Source of the DNA: Bacteroidales bacterium
Lineage (GTDB): Bacteria; Bacteroidota; Bacteroidia; Bacteroidales; P3
Assembly (NCBI GenBank): GCA_016283175.1
Contig: JAEEMK010000107.1
Coordinates: forward strand, 1-64,000
Reading direction: 5' to 3'
Length of the DNA: 64,000 nucleotides
Shown one piece after another: positions 1-10,526 of this stretch. How positions within the stretch are numbered: the first letter of the stretch is position 1; each line of letters begins with the position of its first letter. The position numbers and the translations under genes are program-made. Below the pieces are notes generated by a model that was not told the DNA's origin, searched no databases, and saw nothing but the letters and a program-made list of their open reading frames with translations.

Positions 1-255
1 CCCTTGGCTCCCGGCTACAGCAAAATTATGCTGAAGCCCTATCCCATCAAAGGTCTCGACTATGTGAACTGTTCTTATCGATCCGTCAGCGGCCTCATCG
101 AGAGCAAGTGGAAACGCAAAGGCAACCGCTTCGTGTGGGACATCCTCATCCCCGCCAACACCAGCGCCGAAGTCTACCTGCCCACCCAAGACGGCTATGC
201 CGAAAAACGAGTCCTCGGCAGCGGCCGCCACCACCTAACAAGCCGTCTTAATTAA
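1..255 (+). CDS. C-terminal fragment of a glycoside hydrolase, probably alpha-L-rhamnosidase (GH78-like), truncated by window start
   Basis: Open frame to window edge; GYSKIMLKPYP...VNCSYRSVSGLIESKWKRKGNRFVWDILIPANTSAEVYLP resembles the C-terminal beta domain of bacterial alpha-L-rhamnosidases. Confidence 0.6.
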   Translation, partial: PLAPGYSKIMLKPYPIKGLDYVNCSYRSVSGLIESKWKRKGNRFVWDILIPANTSAEVYLPTQDGYAEKRVLGSGRHHLTSRLN

Positions 256-2218
256 TTTTCATCACGAAGCCGCCGCCGGGGGCGAGATGCACTTTTGCCC
301 TCTGGAAAGTGACAACCCCGTAATTATAATCGCTGCCTTTGCGATGGGCATTGGCTCCGTCGTTGAATATTTCTATGGTGGGGTTGGCTATACCCAAGGA
401 ACTGATGTCAAGGTCGATGTCGCGGGGAGTCCAATTGGTAATGCCGCCGATGTACCACGTGTCGCCTTTGCGGCGGGCGGTGACAATATATTCGCCTACC
501 TCGCCCTGCAGCACGCGCGTCTCGTCCCACACCGTGGGCAGCGAGGCCACAAAGCGCGTGTAGTCGGGTTCCTTATCATAGTTCGTAGGCGAATCGCACA
601 GCATATTGAGAGGCGACTCCAGCACGATATACAGCGCCAGCTGGTGGCAACGGGTTCCTTGGCTCATAGGCTCGTTCCAGCAGGGACGGAAGCTGTTACG
701 GCATCCGTTGAGCATAGCTCCCTGGGTGTAATCCATCGGGCCGGCGGCCTGGCGGATGAAGGGTATCTCGCAGTCGTAGCGCATCTGGTTCCATTCGAGT
801 CCTGCCCATCGCATCTGCTCGAGTCCGAAGACTCCCTCGAAGTTTAGCACATTGGGATAGGTGCGGTTGAAGCCTGCTGGCTTGAAGGCACCGTGGAAGT
901 CGACCACGAGGTGGTACTTGGCGCACATTGCAGCGGTACGGCGGTAGAAGTCGGTGACTATCTGGTCGTCGCGGTCCATAAAGTCGACCTTGAAGCCCTT
1001 TACGCCCATCTCGCTGTAGTGCTGGCAGACGTGCTCCATATCGCGGTCGAAAGCATAGTAGCCCGCCCAAAGAATGATGCCCACATTGCGCTCCGTGGCA
1101 TAGTTGACGAGCATAGGCAGGTCTATCTCCGGCACCACCTGGAAGAGGTCGGCCTTGCCGTTTACTGCCCAGCCTTCGTCGAGGATGACATACTCTATGC
1201 CGTAGCGAGAGGCAAAGTCGATATAGTGCTTGTAGGTGTCGTTGTTGATGCCCGCTACAAAGTCCACGCCGCCAATGTTCCAGTTGTTCCACCAATCCCA
1301 GGCCACCTTGCCGGGCTTTATCCACGAGATATCTTGTACCTTGGAGGGCTCGCCCAAAAGATAGCTCATATTGTTCATTGCAATTTCTGTGGCACTGCCC
1401 ACCATCATTATGCGCCAGGGAAAATGCTTGCTCTTATCCATCTTGGCAATGTAATCTTCGCGCTCCTTCACCAGCTGCTGCAGGTTGTTGTGTCCACCCT
1501 GCTCCACACGTTTGGGCAGAGGCGCGTGTTCGCCCACCAGTTCCCCCTCTTTGGTGCTGTGCAGATAAAGCCCCGGATAGTCGCACAAAGACGACTCTGT
1601 CAGGCAGAGCTTCACGTCGCCGCAATGCACCATCAGCGGCAGGAAGCAGAGCCGTCGCGTGTCGAGTTGCGAGATGGGCTTGGTGGTGTAGTGGTTCTCG
1701 AACGAGGTGCTGTATTGTATCTCGTGGCGAGTGGAGTCGAAACTGATGACGTAAGGAACCGTAACCGTCCTGTCGTTGATGAAGTCGTGATTCACAACCT
1801 CTTTGACCACCCGTCCAGGCTTCCCTTCCCACACGAAGCGATAGGCAAGACCTTCGTTGTAGGCACGGAATACAACCGACAGTCCCTCTTTCAGATGCAG
1901 TGTCAGCTCGTTGCAGTGGTTGTTCATCGAGGTCTGTCGGCAGAAAGGCGATGCGATGGTCTCGTCGATGGTTCGTCGCGAGGTTTTGTGTACCGACAAA
2001 TTGTGGTATTCCTTGTCGCCCTGTGTATAGTCAAGGCCTATCAGTGTGCGGGTCAACAGCGTTTCGTTGAGAGCGGTGCAGCAATACAATCCGCCGTCAA
2101 GGGTTGTGATTTCTGCCGTCAGCCGTCCGTCGGGGCTTTCTAGGTTGTAAAACCGCATCTGAGCAGTTACTTGGAAAACCATCGCCATAATCGTAAATAG
2201 AAGCAGTAGTCTTTTCAT
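248..2218 (-). CDS. Glycoside hydrolase family 97 (SusB-like alpha-glucosidase/galactosidase), secreted
   Basis: 656 aa with signal peptide; LESPDGRLTAEI, WDWWNNWNIGGVDF, YVILDEGW, GVKGFKVDFMDRDDQ, VVDFHGAFKPAGFNRTYPN motifs. Confidence 0.88.
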   Translation of the reverse strand: MKRLLLLFTIMAMVFQVTAQMRFYNLESPDGRLTAEITTLDGGLYCCTALNETLLTRTLIGLDYTQGDKEYHNLSVHKTSRRTIDETIASPFCRQTSMNNHCNELTLHLKEGLSVVFRAYNEGLAYRFVWEGKPGRVVKEVVNHDFINDRTVTVPYVISFDSTRHEIQYSTSFENHYTTKPISQLDTRRLCFLPLMVHCGDVKLCLTESSLCDYPGLYLHSTKEGELVGEHAPLPKRVEQGGHNNLQQLVKEREDYIAKMDKSKHFPWRIMMVGSATEIAMNNMSYLLGEPSKVQDISWIKPGKVAWDWWNNWNIGGVDFVAGINNDTYKHYIDFASRYGIEYVILDEGWAVNGKADLFQVVPEIDLPMLVNYATERNVGIILWAGYYAFDRDMEHVCQHYSEMGVKGFKVDFMDRDDQIVTDFYRRTAAMCAKYHLVVDFHGAFKPAGFNRTYPNVLNFEGVFGLEQMRWAGLEWNQMRYDCEIPFIRQAAGPMDYTQGAMLNGCRNSFRPCWNEPMSQGTRCHQLALYIVLESPLNMLCDSPTNYDKEPDYTRFVASLPTVWDETRVLQGEVGEYIVTARRKGDTWYIGGITNWTPRDIDLDISSLGIANPTIEIFNDGANAHRKGSDYNYGVVTFQRAKVHLAPGGGFVMKIN

Positions 2219-2985
2219 AGGTCTTGATTGTTCGTATTGTTCACCCCATATCCAAACAATGCAAAGTCGCCGCGCAATGGATCGTCGGGGAATATTGTTG
2301 CCAGTGTTGACGTAAGACGGCGCGCAGCACTCATTGATGCACAGCTGCTGTTGAGTAGTCCGAGTCGGACAGATTGCGAGACAACGTGAGTGTCTAGAGG
2401 CATAATGAGAGTGCGACGGTCAATGCAGTCGGCCCATAACCCAAGGTCGACAGGTGAGCCGTCGCGCACCATCCATCTCAAGAACATACAGACACGCTTG
2501 CAGGCCGATTGTGTGTCTTTTGGAACTACTACGCTGACACCTTTTGATGCAAAAAAGGTACAAAGGGCCTCAACAGCCTCAAAGCCGTTATGGGCACAGC
2601 TGCGCACATAACGACCAATGGAACCGTACTTGCCAATCAAATACTGACAGGCTGTGAGGAAAATGTTCATACAATTGTTGTTGTACAACCGATAGAAACA
2701 TTTTGTGTCGCCTGCCTTGAAATGCTCATTAAAACAGCCTTCTTTGACCCACAGGTACACATCGCCGTCGGCCCAGTCAAGAAATTGTTGTATTTTGGGC
2801 ATAAACTGCTTGCGGCTACCATAACTGATACAGGAGGCCAGAAACGCCGTGGTTTCTTGGTTCTCTACGCCGTGTACCTGATGCATCCAATACGACGGAT
2901 CGCCGATTATAAAGTCGGCGGTCTCGTAGCGGTTGGCGTAACATCGCAGCAGTTGTACTGTGGTTTCGTCAATCTGACAGTTCAT
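2215..2985 (-). CDS. TIGR02757/DUF2400 family protein
   Basis: DPSYWMHQVHGVENQETTAFLASCISYGSRKQFMPKI...MPLDTHVVSQSVRLGLL pattern typical of the family; ATGA overlaps with neighbours. Confidence 0.8.
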   Translation of the reverse strand: MNCQIDETTVQLLRCYANRYETADFIIGDPSYWMHQVHGVENQETTAFLASCISYGSRKQFMPKIQQFLDWADGDVYLWVKEGCFNEHFKAGDTKCFYRLYNNNCMNIFLTACQYLIGKYGSIGRYVRSCAHNGFEAVEALCTFFASKGVSVVVPKDTQSACKRVCMFLRWMVRDGSPVDLGLWADCIDRRTLIMPLDTHVVSQSVRLGLLNSSCASMSAARRLTSTLATIFPDDPLRGDFALFGYGVNNTNNQDL

Positions 2986-3512
2986 TTCACAATGCGGTAG
3001 TAGTTCTCCTTGCGGGGACGGGCAGTGGAAAGTGGTTTTGCAGGGTAGCCGAGAGAAAGTGCACCGACACCAATAAGACCTTCTGGCAGACCTAATTGTT
3101 TCATAAGTTTTCGACCTTCATCGGTTTCAAACATTTGCCGTTCACGGTTTATCCAGCAGGAACCCAAACCAATAGCGTGTGCTGCATTCATCATATTGCC
3201 AAGCACCAATGTGCCGTCGGCAAAGCCGTTGGACCATTTGTCTGGATGCGATGCAAAGACCAGTACGATTGTCGGTGCATCGTAGTAGGGATTGCCTTCT
3301 TGTTCGGTGAATTTGGAATTCATCGTTACCAATTGGCTTATTATGTCTGGATTCTGAACAGCCACAATCCAAGGGTCTTGACGGTTCATTCCTGTCGGAG
3401 CGTAGGTGCCGGCGTCCAATACAGCTATGAGTTCCTCGTCGGTTATTTGTTCAGGTTTATAAGCACGCACACTGCGACGTTCGCGCAATGCTTTCAAAAC
3501 AATGTTGTCCAT
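2982..3512 (-). CDS. Nitroreductase family protein
   Basis: LRERRSVRAYKPEQITDEEL...DAPTIVLVFA...GLGSCWINRE...GVGALSLGYP. Confidence 0.88.
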   Translation of the reverse strand: MDNIVLKALRERRSVRAYKPEQITDEELIAVLDAGTYAPTGMNRQDPWIVAVQNPDIISQLVTMNSKFTEQEGNPYYDAPTIVLVFASHPDKWSNGFADGTLVLGNMMNAAHAIGLGSCWINRERQMFETDEGRKLMKQLGLPEGLIGVGALSLGYPAKPLSTARPRKENYYRIVK

Positions 3513-3537
3513 ATATCTTTGTTTTAGTTTGAATCTA

Positions 3538-4551
3538 TTATTCTCCCAGAGCGTCTTCGATGATCATATCGTAGAGCTTTTCGGTAGATATGCCCATTGC
3601 ACGAGCCTGTTTCGGTACGATGCTTTCGGCACTTTGGCCGGGTATGGTGTTGACTTCGAGGAAGGTGAGGCGCTTGCGTTCTTCATTGTAGATGTAGTCG
3701 AAACGCACTACTCCGCGGCAGTCCAGCAGGTCGTAAAGTTTGGATGACACATCCTTTATCTCTTGTGCAACATCATCGTCTACTTCGGCAGGGGTCACCT
3801 CGTTTGAGAATCCGTCGTATTTTGCTGCGTAGTCAAAGAATTCGTGGCCACCGATTGGGATTATTTCAGTGATGGGGAAAACGTATTTTTTGCCTTTGAT
3901 TTTCATTACTCCGCAGTCGAATTCGCGGCCTTGTACGAACTCTTCCACCATAACGGCATCGTCTTCGTTGAAGGCTTCTTCGATGGCTGGCATCAAGTCT
4001 TCGGCACGTTTCACTTTTGTCGTGGCGACGCTGCTACCGCCAGATGCGGGCTTGACGAACAGAGGCAGTCTTAAACGGCTGATAATTTCTTTGGTATTAA
4101 TCGGCTGATTGCGGTAGAACAGACGTGATTTACCTACTTTCACTACGTGGAAGTTGCGCACCACGGCATTGCAATAGCCTTTGTTGAAAGTAAGGGCAGA
4201 TGTATAGAATCCGCACGTTGTGTACTTTATGCCTAACAGGTCGAAATAACCTTGCATTACGCCATTCTCACCGGGATTGCCGTGGATTATTATGAATGCC
4301 AGATCAAAGCGGATTTTCTTTCTGTTGTCGGTCACGGTGAAGTCTGCACGGTCCACAGGATGATGCTTGCCGTCGTCTGTGAGCCAGTACCATTGCTGAC
4401 GGTCTATTTTGTTGTTTGCCAGTTCCCCAATGACGATTTTGTATACGTTATATTTGGTTTTGTCCAAAGCTTCATACACCTGGCATCCGCTATTGATTGA
4501 GATTTGGTGCTCGCCAGAAAAGCCACCCATTACTAAAGCTATGTTTTTCAT
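3538..4551 (-). CDS. ddl: D-alanine--D-alanine ligase
   Basis: ATP-grasp: GGFSGEHQISINSG, IHGNPGENGVMQGYFDLLGIKYTTCG, LPLFVKPASGGSS, FLEVNTIPGQ. Confidence 0.92.
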   Translation of the reverse strand: MKNIALVMGGFSGEHQISINSGCQVYEALDKTKYNVYKIVIGELANNKIDRQQWYWLTDDGKHHPVDRADFTVTDNRKKIRFDLAFIIIHGNPGENGVMQGYFDLLGIKYTTCGFYTSALTFNKGYCNAVVRNFHVVKVGKSRLFYRNQPINTKEIISRLRLPLFVKPASGGSSVATTKVKRAEDLMPAIEEAFNEDDAVMVEEFVQGREFDCGVMKIKGKKYVFPITEIIPIGGHEFFDYAAKYDGFSNEVTPAEVDDDVAQEIKDVSSKLYDLLDCRGVVRFDYIYNEERKRLTFLEVNTIPGQSAESIVPKQARAMGISTEKLYDMIIEDALGE

Positions 4552-4588
4552 TGATATATTGTGCTTGTTGTTTTAAGGTTTATATATG

Positions 4589-5455
4589 TCATAGTGAGTT
4601 TATCGGTCTGTGTGCTGCCTGCCGGTTCTCGCTGTCGTAGCGGTCGCAAAGGGCGATTGTCTCGTCCGACATTGTAGCAAGTTGGAAGCGTTGCCACACA
4701 ATTTCTTCGGCCATAGTCGAGGGGTGTGATAGGTCGTCGGCATAAAAACGATAGTCACGCAATTCATCGACGACAATCTCGTAGGCAGGGAAGTAACTTG
4801 TGCCATATTTTTTGCATAGTTTTTCCACAGCCAGCAGCATTGTTGCTTTTCCGAGCTGGTTGCCGTGAGCGCCATAGGCGTTGTGACGAACGGGGCTTAC
4901 GGTGAAAAGCACCTCGATGTCTCTTTTCTGCAGACGCTCAATCAAAGACGACCATACATCCACAATATCGTCGACTTCGGCAAGTCGCAATTCGAATTGG
5001 GACGCAGGTACTTTATGGCAGTTGGCAACGATAATGCTGCTGTCTTTCAGAGTGTAGTAGTATGCCGAACCAAAAGTGGCTATGATTTTGTGGCATTTGC
5101 CAAGATAAAAGTGTGCCTTGTTGATGCTTTTATTGCAGGCATCAAGGCATTCTTGTTTGTTGTGTCGCGAAAAAGAACCGTGGTGCAGCCACGAGTGCCA
5201 TAGCCCATCGCGAAACACAAGGTTTTCTTCTCCAATACCATTGCCATCCAAGCAACGCTCCAGCGCTTCGGCCATCGAGAAGGGATTGTACATTATCCCA
5301 AAAGGATTAATCAGTGTGTCGAAATGCATCGCCGTAAGCCGTTGACCCATATTCTCGGTAAAACACGAACCGGTCAGCATAATGTGGTCGTTGTGCGACA
5401 GCCGGAAGCCGAGAGCCTCAATTGGAACGCTGGTATGTAGTTTTAGTTGCTTCAC
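4589..5455 (-). CDS. GSCFA domain-containing protein
   Basis: LTGSCFTENMGQRL near the N-terminus plus ATFGSAYYY and FTVSPVRHNAYGAHGN. Confidence 0.85.
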   Translation of the reverse strand: MKQLKLHTSVPIEALGFRLSHNDHIMLTGSCFTENMGQRLTAMHFDTLINPFGIMYNPFSMAEALERCLDGNGIGEENLVFRDGLWHSWLHHGSFSRHNKQECLDACNKSINKAHFYLGKCHKIIATFGSAYYYTLKDSSIIVANCHKVPASQFELRLAEVDDIVDVWSSLIERLQKRDIEVLFTVSPVRHNAYGAHGNQLGKATMLLAVEKLCKKYGTSYFPAYEIVVDELRDYRFYADDLSHPSTMAEEIVWQRFQLATMSDETIALCDRYDSENRQAAHRPINSL

Positions 5456-5460
5456 TGTAG

Positions 5461-8400
5461 TTACTTGCTGTTTAGTTTCACATCATCCACCTCTGGTAGG
5501 TTGTGCAGCAGATGGACAAATTTGCTTGCTTCAACGCTCATCTCGTTTGACGACATAAACAGCGACAAATCATTGTCCTTGTCTTTCACATTCACGGTAA
5601 GTTTTGTGTTGCCTCGGTTCTGTTTTACCAGTTTTTTCAGGTTGGTACAGAACTCGTCGCTCAGTTTTTTTATGTCTATTGTAAAGTTGATGGTCTTGGT
5701 GTAGTGGTCCATCACGTCGCTAAGTAGCATTATCTTTACAATCTTCAGACGTGGGTCGAGCTTGGTTTCTACTCCTTCGTTGCGTACTGTCACTTGCGTG
5801 ACGTTGGCTTGGACGAAAACGAATAGCCCTTTGGCACAGAACTCTTTGTATTTCACAGCATCGTCTCCGAAAAGGCGTAGCTCATATGAACCATCGTAGT
5901 CCTCTATTGTCATAGAACCGTATGGACGTCCAGATTTTTGCGATATTCCAGACATTGCAGCCGTGACTATTCCGCCGAACTTCACTTCTCGACGGGCTAC
6001 AAGGGATTGCAGGTCTGCCAGTTGAGCGACATTGATTGTTACGTAGTTTGTCATCTCGTCGTGATAGTCGTCTAGTGGATGGCCGCTGATGTAAAATCCT
6101 ATGACCTCTTTTTCGTAGTTGCATTGTTCTACGCTGCTCCACGGTTCGCATTCCGGGATAGCAGGATGATCCTCGCCTTTTATTTCATCCGACATATCGA
6201 AGATGGACATCTGTGCCTTGTTGGCGGATTCTTGTTTGCGGGCCTGCCAGCGCACCAATTTTTCAAGGTACGACGGTGCACTGTCGGATTGGACGTCTTT
6301 ACACATATATTGTGCACGGTGCATACCCTCCAATTGATCGAATGCACCTGATTTGACTAGTACTTCCAGATTTTTGCGGTTTATGGCTCTCATATCTATT
6401 CGGTTCAGCAAGTCGAAGATATCCTTGTAGAGCCCGTTCTTTTCACGCTCGTCTATGATGACTTGTGCTGCGGCTTCACCCATACCTTTTATTGCGCTGA
6501 GTCCAAAGCGTATTTGGCCTTTTTCGTTGACAGAAAAGTCTATGTCCGATTCATTGACACAGGGCGCCAAAATCTCAATTTTGTTTTTGCGGCAGTCTTC
6601 CATAAGCTCGGTGACACGCTTGATATCGTTTAGCGATGATGTCAGCACTGCGGCCATATATTCGGCAGGGTAGTGGGCTTTGAGGTAGGCTGTCTGGTAG
6701 GCAACCCACGAGTAGCAGGTGGCGTGGGATTTGTTAAAGGCGTATTCGGCAAATTTCTTCCAATCTTCCCATATCTTCTTCAGTTTGTCGTGAGGATGAC
6801 CGTTTTTCTCACCACCTTCGTAGAAGAGCTGTTCGAGCTCGTTCATTTTTTCTATCTGCTTCTTGCCCATAGCTTTGCGCAAGGTGTCGCTCTGGCCGCG
6901 TGTGAAGCCGGCCAACTGACGTGACAAAAGCATAACCTGTTCTTGATAAACGGTGATGCCGTAAGTCTCTTTAAGATATTGCGCCATACAGGGTATATCG
7001 TACTCTACCGGTTCTTTGCCTTGCTTACGGTTGATGAACTGTGGAATATATGCCATAGGGCCTGGTCGATAGAGCGCGTTCATAGCAATAAGGTCTTCAA
7101 ACTGCGACGGTTCAAGGTCTTTCAAGTGCTTCTGCATTCCGGGCGACTCGAACTGAAATGTCGCTACTGTGTTGCCTTCAGAGAAGAGTTTGTAGGTGAG
7201 TTTGTCATCAATGGGAATATGGTCTATGTCTACGTCTATTCCGTGCCTTCTTTTGATGTTTTTCAGGGTGTCCTTAATAATGGTGAGGTTCTTCAGTCCA
7301 AGGAAGTCCATTTTTATAAGGCCCACGTTCTCAATGACGTGTCCATCGTACTGTGTCACCAGTACATCTTCGTTAGTATCTTTGTCCTTGATGGTGCACA
7401 TTGGGGCAAACTTGGTCAAATCGTCGGCACCAATTATGACACCACAGGCGTGTATACCTGTCTGGCGGTTGGTGTCCTCCAACTCCTCGGCATAAGTAAG
7501 CACCTCTTTAAGTGTGCTGTATGGAGTGTCCATAATTTTTGCGCTGTCAGGACCTTCCATTATGGCACGCAGTTCGGGCACATATTTGTAGCAGTTCTTT
7601 AGATTCACCTTTGGTGATTTGCCTTTTTCATCCTTCACATTGTCTGGAAAACCGCGGTCGGGAATATAACTTTTAATCTGGTTTACAAGCCCTAAGGGTA
7701 TCTTTTGAACTCGTGCAACATCGGCTATCGACGATTTTGTGGCCATTGTGCCGTAGGTAATGATGTGTGCAACCTTCTCTTTTCCATATTTTTCTGTAAT
7801 CCAGTCCAGAACTCTACCACGACCGGCATCGTCGAAGTCCACGTCGATATCGGGTAGCGAAATACGGTCGGGGTTAAGGAAGCGTTCAAAAAGTAGGTCG
7901 TATTTCAGAGGGTCTATGTCGGTGATCCACAAACAATAGGCTACCACACTGCCTGCTGCCGAGCCTCGTCCGGGACCTACACTGACACCTAGTTCCTCGC
8001 GTGCCGCACGTATATAGTCGCTAACAATCAGAAAGTAACCAGGAAATCCCATCGTCTTTATGGTGTGCAGCTCGAAAATGATGCGCTCGCGTTGTTCGTC
8101 GGTCAATGCGGCTTTTATCTCTTCGGTGGTCATCTTCTTGTTGTCTGCGGTCTGCTCTACGGTTAGATAGCGTTTCCTTGCTCCTTCCCATACTAGATTG
8201 GCCAGATAGTCGGCCTCGAACTTTATGCGATAGAGTTTGTCATATCCACCCAATTTGCCGATTTTCTTTTCTGCATCTTTCTGACTCATAACCACTTCAC
8301 CTTTTTCATTGCGAGTGAACTCGTCAAATAGCTCCTGCTCGGTTATGCGGCTGCGGTATTCGTCTTCCGTGCCGAATTCTTCTGGAATGGGGAACATTGG

Positions 8401-9456
8401 CATAATGGGGTCGCTGTCGATGCTATACACCTCCACTTTGTCGGCAATTTCTCGAGTATTCTCCAATGCTTCGGGTATATCGGCAAAGATAGCGGCCATC
8501 TCGTCTGGACTTTTCAACCATTCCTGTTTAGTGTAGTGCATTCGTGTTGGGTCGTCAAAGTCCTTGCCGGTGCTAAGACAGATGAGACGGTCGTGGGCCT
8601 CGCCGTGTTCCTCTTCTACAAAGTGTACGTCGTTGGTGGCTATCAGCTTGATATTGTATTTTTTGGCGAACTCAACCAAGTGCTCGTTCACCATTTGTTG
8701 GCGAGGATATGTGTCGTAGGCAGCGTTGGGCTTGTCGGTTTTGTGGCGTTGCATTTCGAGGTAGAAATCGTCGCCGAACAGGTTTTTGAACCACACCACT
8801 GCCTCTTCGGCCGCAGCAAGGTCGCCCTTCATTATTTTCTGTGGTATTTCGCCACCGATGCAGGCCGAACAGCATATGACGCCTTCGTGGTACTGTTCCA
8901 GTAGGTTGTGGTCGATACGTGGATGGTAGAAGAAGCCATCGGTGTAGGCTATTGAGCTAAGTTTGCACAAGTTTTTGTAGCCCTGTTTGTTTTTGGCAAG
9001 CAGTATCAGGTGCCAGCCGCTGCGGTCGGTGATGCGTTCGCGCCCCGTTTCGGGGTCTTTTTCCTTCACTGAAGGGTCTTTGTCATAAAGCGTACGATGT
9101 GCACAATAAGTCTCTATGCCAATGATTGGTTTGAAAATCTGTGATTTGACGTAGGCTATTCTTTTGTCAAGTTCAGCTAGCTGTGCATTTTTTTCTTCTT
9201 CTGTCAGTTCGCCATCTTGATTTTTTCCAATTGTCGATTTTGATTCCTCAATTTCCGCTATTTCATCTTTAACTTTGCCGTTTTCTTTCTTCACGAAGTC
9301 CACCAGTTCCTTGATGCCAAACATATTGCCGTGGTCCGTAAGGGCCATAGCATACATTCCGTTGCGTTTGCATTTTTTTACCAAGTCGGGCACCTTCGAC
9401 ATACCGTCGAGTATCGAGAAGTGCGAGTGTACGTGTAAGTGGGTGAAATAGGGCAT
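5461..9456 (-). CDS. dnaE: DNA polymerase III subunit alpha
   Basis: 1331 aa; PHP domain (FTHLHVHSHFSILDGMSKV), SVGPGRGSAAGSVVAYCLWITDIDPLKYDLLFERFLNPDRISLPDIDVDFDD, C-terminal OB region. Confidence 0.96.
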   Translation of the reverse strand: MPYFTHLHVHSHFSILDGMSKVPDLVKKCKRNGMYAMALTDHGNMFGIKELVDFVKKENGKVKDEIAEIEESKSTIGKNQDGELTEEEKNAQLAELDKRIAYVKSQIFKPIIGIETYCAHRTLYDKDPSVKEKDPETGRERITDRSGWHLILLAKNKQGYKNLCKLSSIAYTDGFFYHPRIDHNLLEQYHEGVICCSACIGGEIPQKIMKGDLAAAEEAVVWFKNLFGDDFYLEMQRHKTDKPNAAYDTYPRQQMVNEHLVEFAKKYNIKLIATNDVHFVEEEHGEAHDRLICLSTGKDFDDPTRMHYTKQEWLKSPDEMAAIFADIPEALENTREIADKVEVYSIDSDPIMPMFPIPEEFGTEDEYRSRITEQELFDEFTRNEKGEVVMSQKDAEKKIGKLGGYDKLYRIKFEADYLANLVWEGARKRYLTVEQTADNKKMTTEEIKAALTDEQRERIIFELHTIKTMGFPGYFLIVSDYIRAAREELGVSVGPGRGSAAGSVVAYCLWITDIDPLKYDLLFERFLNPDRISLPDIDVDFDDAGRGRVLDWITEKYGKEKVAHIITYGTMATKSSIADVARVQKIPLGLVNQIKSYIPDRGFPDNVKDEKGKSPKVNLKNCYKYVPELRAIMEGPDSAKIMDTPYSTLKEVLTYAEELEDTNRQTGIHACGVIIGADDLTKFAPMCTIKDKDTNEDVLVTQYDGHVIENVGLIKMDFLGLKNLTIIKDTLKNIKRRHGIDVDIDHIPIDDKLTYKLFSEGNTVATFQFESPGMQKHLKDLEPSQFEDLIAMNALYRPGPMAYIPQFINRKQGKEPVEYDIPCMAQYLKETYGITVYQEQVMLLSRQLAGFTRGQSDTLRKAMGKKQIEKMNELEQLFYEGGEKNGHPHDKLKKIWEDWKKFAEYAFNKSHATCYSWVAYQTAYLKAHYPAEYMAAVLTSSLNDIKRVTELMEDCRKNKIEILAPCVNESDIDFSVNEKGQIRFGLSAIKGMGEAAAQVIIDEREKNGLYKDIFDLLNRIDMRAINRKNLEVLVKSGAFDQLEGMHRAQYMCKDVQSDSAPSYLEKLVRWQARKQESANKAQMSIFDMSDEIKGEDHPAIPECEPWSSVEQCNYEKEVIGFYISGHPLDDYHDEMTNYVTINVAQLADLQSLVARREVKFGGIVTAAMSGISQKSGRPYGSMTIEDYDGSYELRLFGDDAVKYKEFCAKGLFVFVQANVTQVTVRNEGVETKLDPRLKIVKIMLLSDVMDHYTKTINFTIDIKKLSDEFCTNLKKLVKQNRGNTKLTVNVKDKDNDLSLFMSSNEMSVEASKFVHLLHNLPEVDDVKLNSK

Positions 9457-9738
9457 ACTATACTTTTTTTTTAATGTATATTTGAGGGTGTAAAATTACA
9501 CATTTTTTCCTTTTCGGGCGACCTTTGTGGGCAAAACTTTTCAACATACACTTTACTGTATGCAAAAACAATATATTACAACAAATAAAATGGTATCTTG
9601 TCCGTTAATCAGATGTCAGGTATTTCTCATTGCTTTCACAGTCGCCATAATTTACCATTTAAGCAAATAGGAACGACCAGTGTAGTCGCTGGTCGTAGAG
9701 TTCAAATATGGTTGTTTTTATAGGGAGAAAGCCTGAAG

Positions 9739-10461
9739 TTATTTTTTATCGCCGTAGTATTCGAATGTGCGCTCAATAGTGTATATTTTATCACCGTTTA
9801 GCGAGTAAATGCATTTTGTCCAGTTGCCGTGACGGTCGTATATATAGGCACGCTTTTCGGTGGTTACGGTGGTGGACTCCTCGTCGTAGTATGTTATGGT
9901 ACGTCTGATGTCGTTGCCGCGGCGGTCGTATTTAATCTTTTCTGCTACTAGCAGTAACTCGTCGGCTGTATATGTGTTTATTGATACGGGTCTTTCGTTC
10001 TTGTCATAAAGTGTCACTGTGCGCTCCATCACCGCACCGCTGTCGGCGGCGTTGTAAGCATAGCTTATGGCCTGTGCCAGGTCGCCACCGCTTCCGTATA
10101 TGTAATGTGTCGACGAAACGAGACGTTTTTTTAAATCAAATTCCATTACGCGCAATATGTCACCGTCGTAATCAAAGTCATATTGCTTTTGCGGGTCAAG
10201 TTCTTTCAATGGGTATTTGGTGATACGTAGACCTCCGAAACCACGTTTGCGGTATTCGACAAGGTCGCCCACCGAGTCGAACAGATAGGATTCCTGGAAG
10301 TTGATGTCTTGTCCGGAAGCATATTGTTGCACAATTGTTATTTGTTTCGGCCAGTGACGAAGATTGTAGGTATCGTAGTTCGGTTGCAGTAGTCCTTTTT
10401 GCGTGTGCTGTGCCCATAACATACACGGAAACAAGAAAATAAATAAAACTGTTTTCTTCAT
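9739..10461 (-). CDS. Secreted hypothetical protein with RHS/YD-like repeats
   Basis: Signal peptide MKKTVLFIFLFPCMLWAQ; repeated YDRRGND, YDRHGNWT, YDKNERP segments. Confidence 0.6.
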   Translation of the reverse strand: MKKTVLFIFLFPCMLWAQHTQKGLLQPNYDTYNLRHWPKQITIVQQYASGQDINFQESYLFDSVGDLVEYRKRGFGGLRITKYPLKELDPQKQYDFDYDGDILRVMEFDLKKRLVSSTHYIYGSGGDLAQAISYAYNAADSGAVMERTVTLYDKNERPVSINTYTADELLLVAEKIKYDRRGNDIRRTITYYDEESTTVTTEKRAYIYDRHGNWTKCIYSLNGDKIYTIERTFEYYGDKK

Positions 10462-10526
10462 ACTATATTTCTTTTAATCTTGCTGTTGTGGGCGAAGGAG
10501 GAATTTGTAATGTCGGAGCATTTAAA

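Noticed and set aside
893-2143. 416-aa plus-strand ORF opposite the GH97 gene
   Set aside because: Fully antisense to a clear GH97 coding sequence; Val/His/Gly-rich shadow translation with no recognisable domain.
9672-9695. Hairpin ACGACCAG-tgtagtcg-CTGGTCGT between dnaE and the downstream gene
   Set aside because: 8-bp stem with no adjacent T tract on either strand in the expected position; too weak to call a terminator or regulatory RNA.
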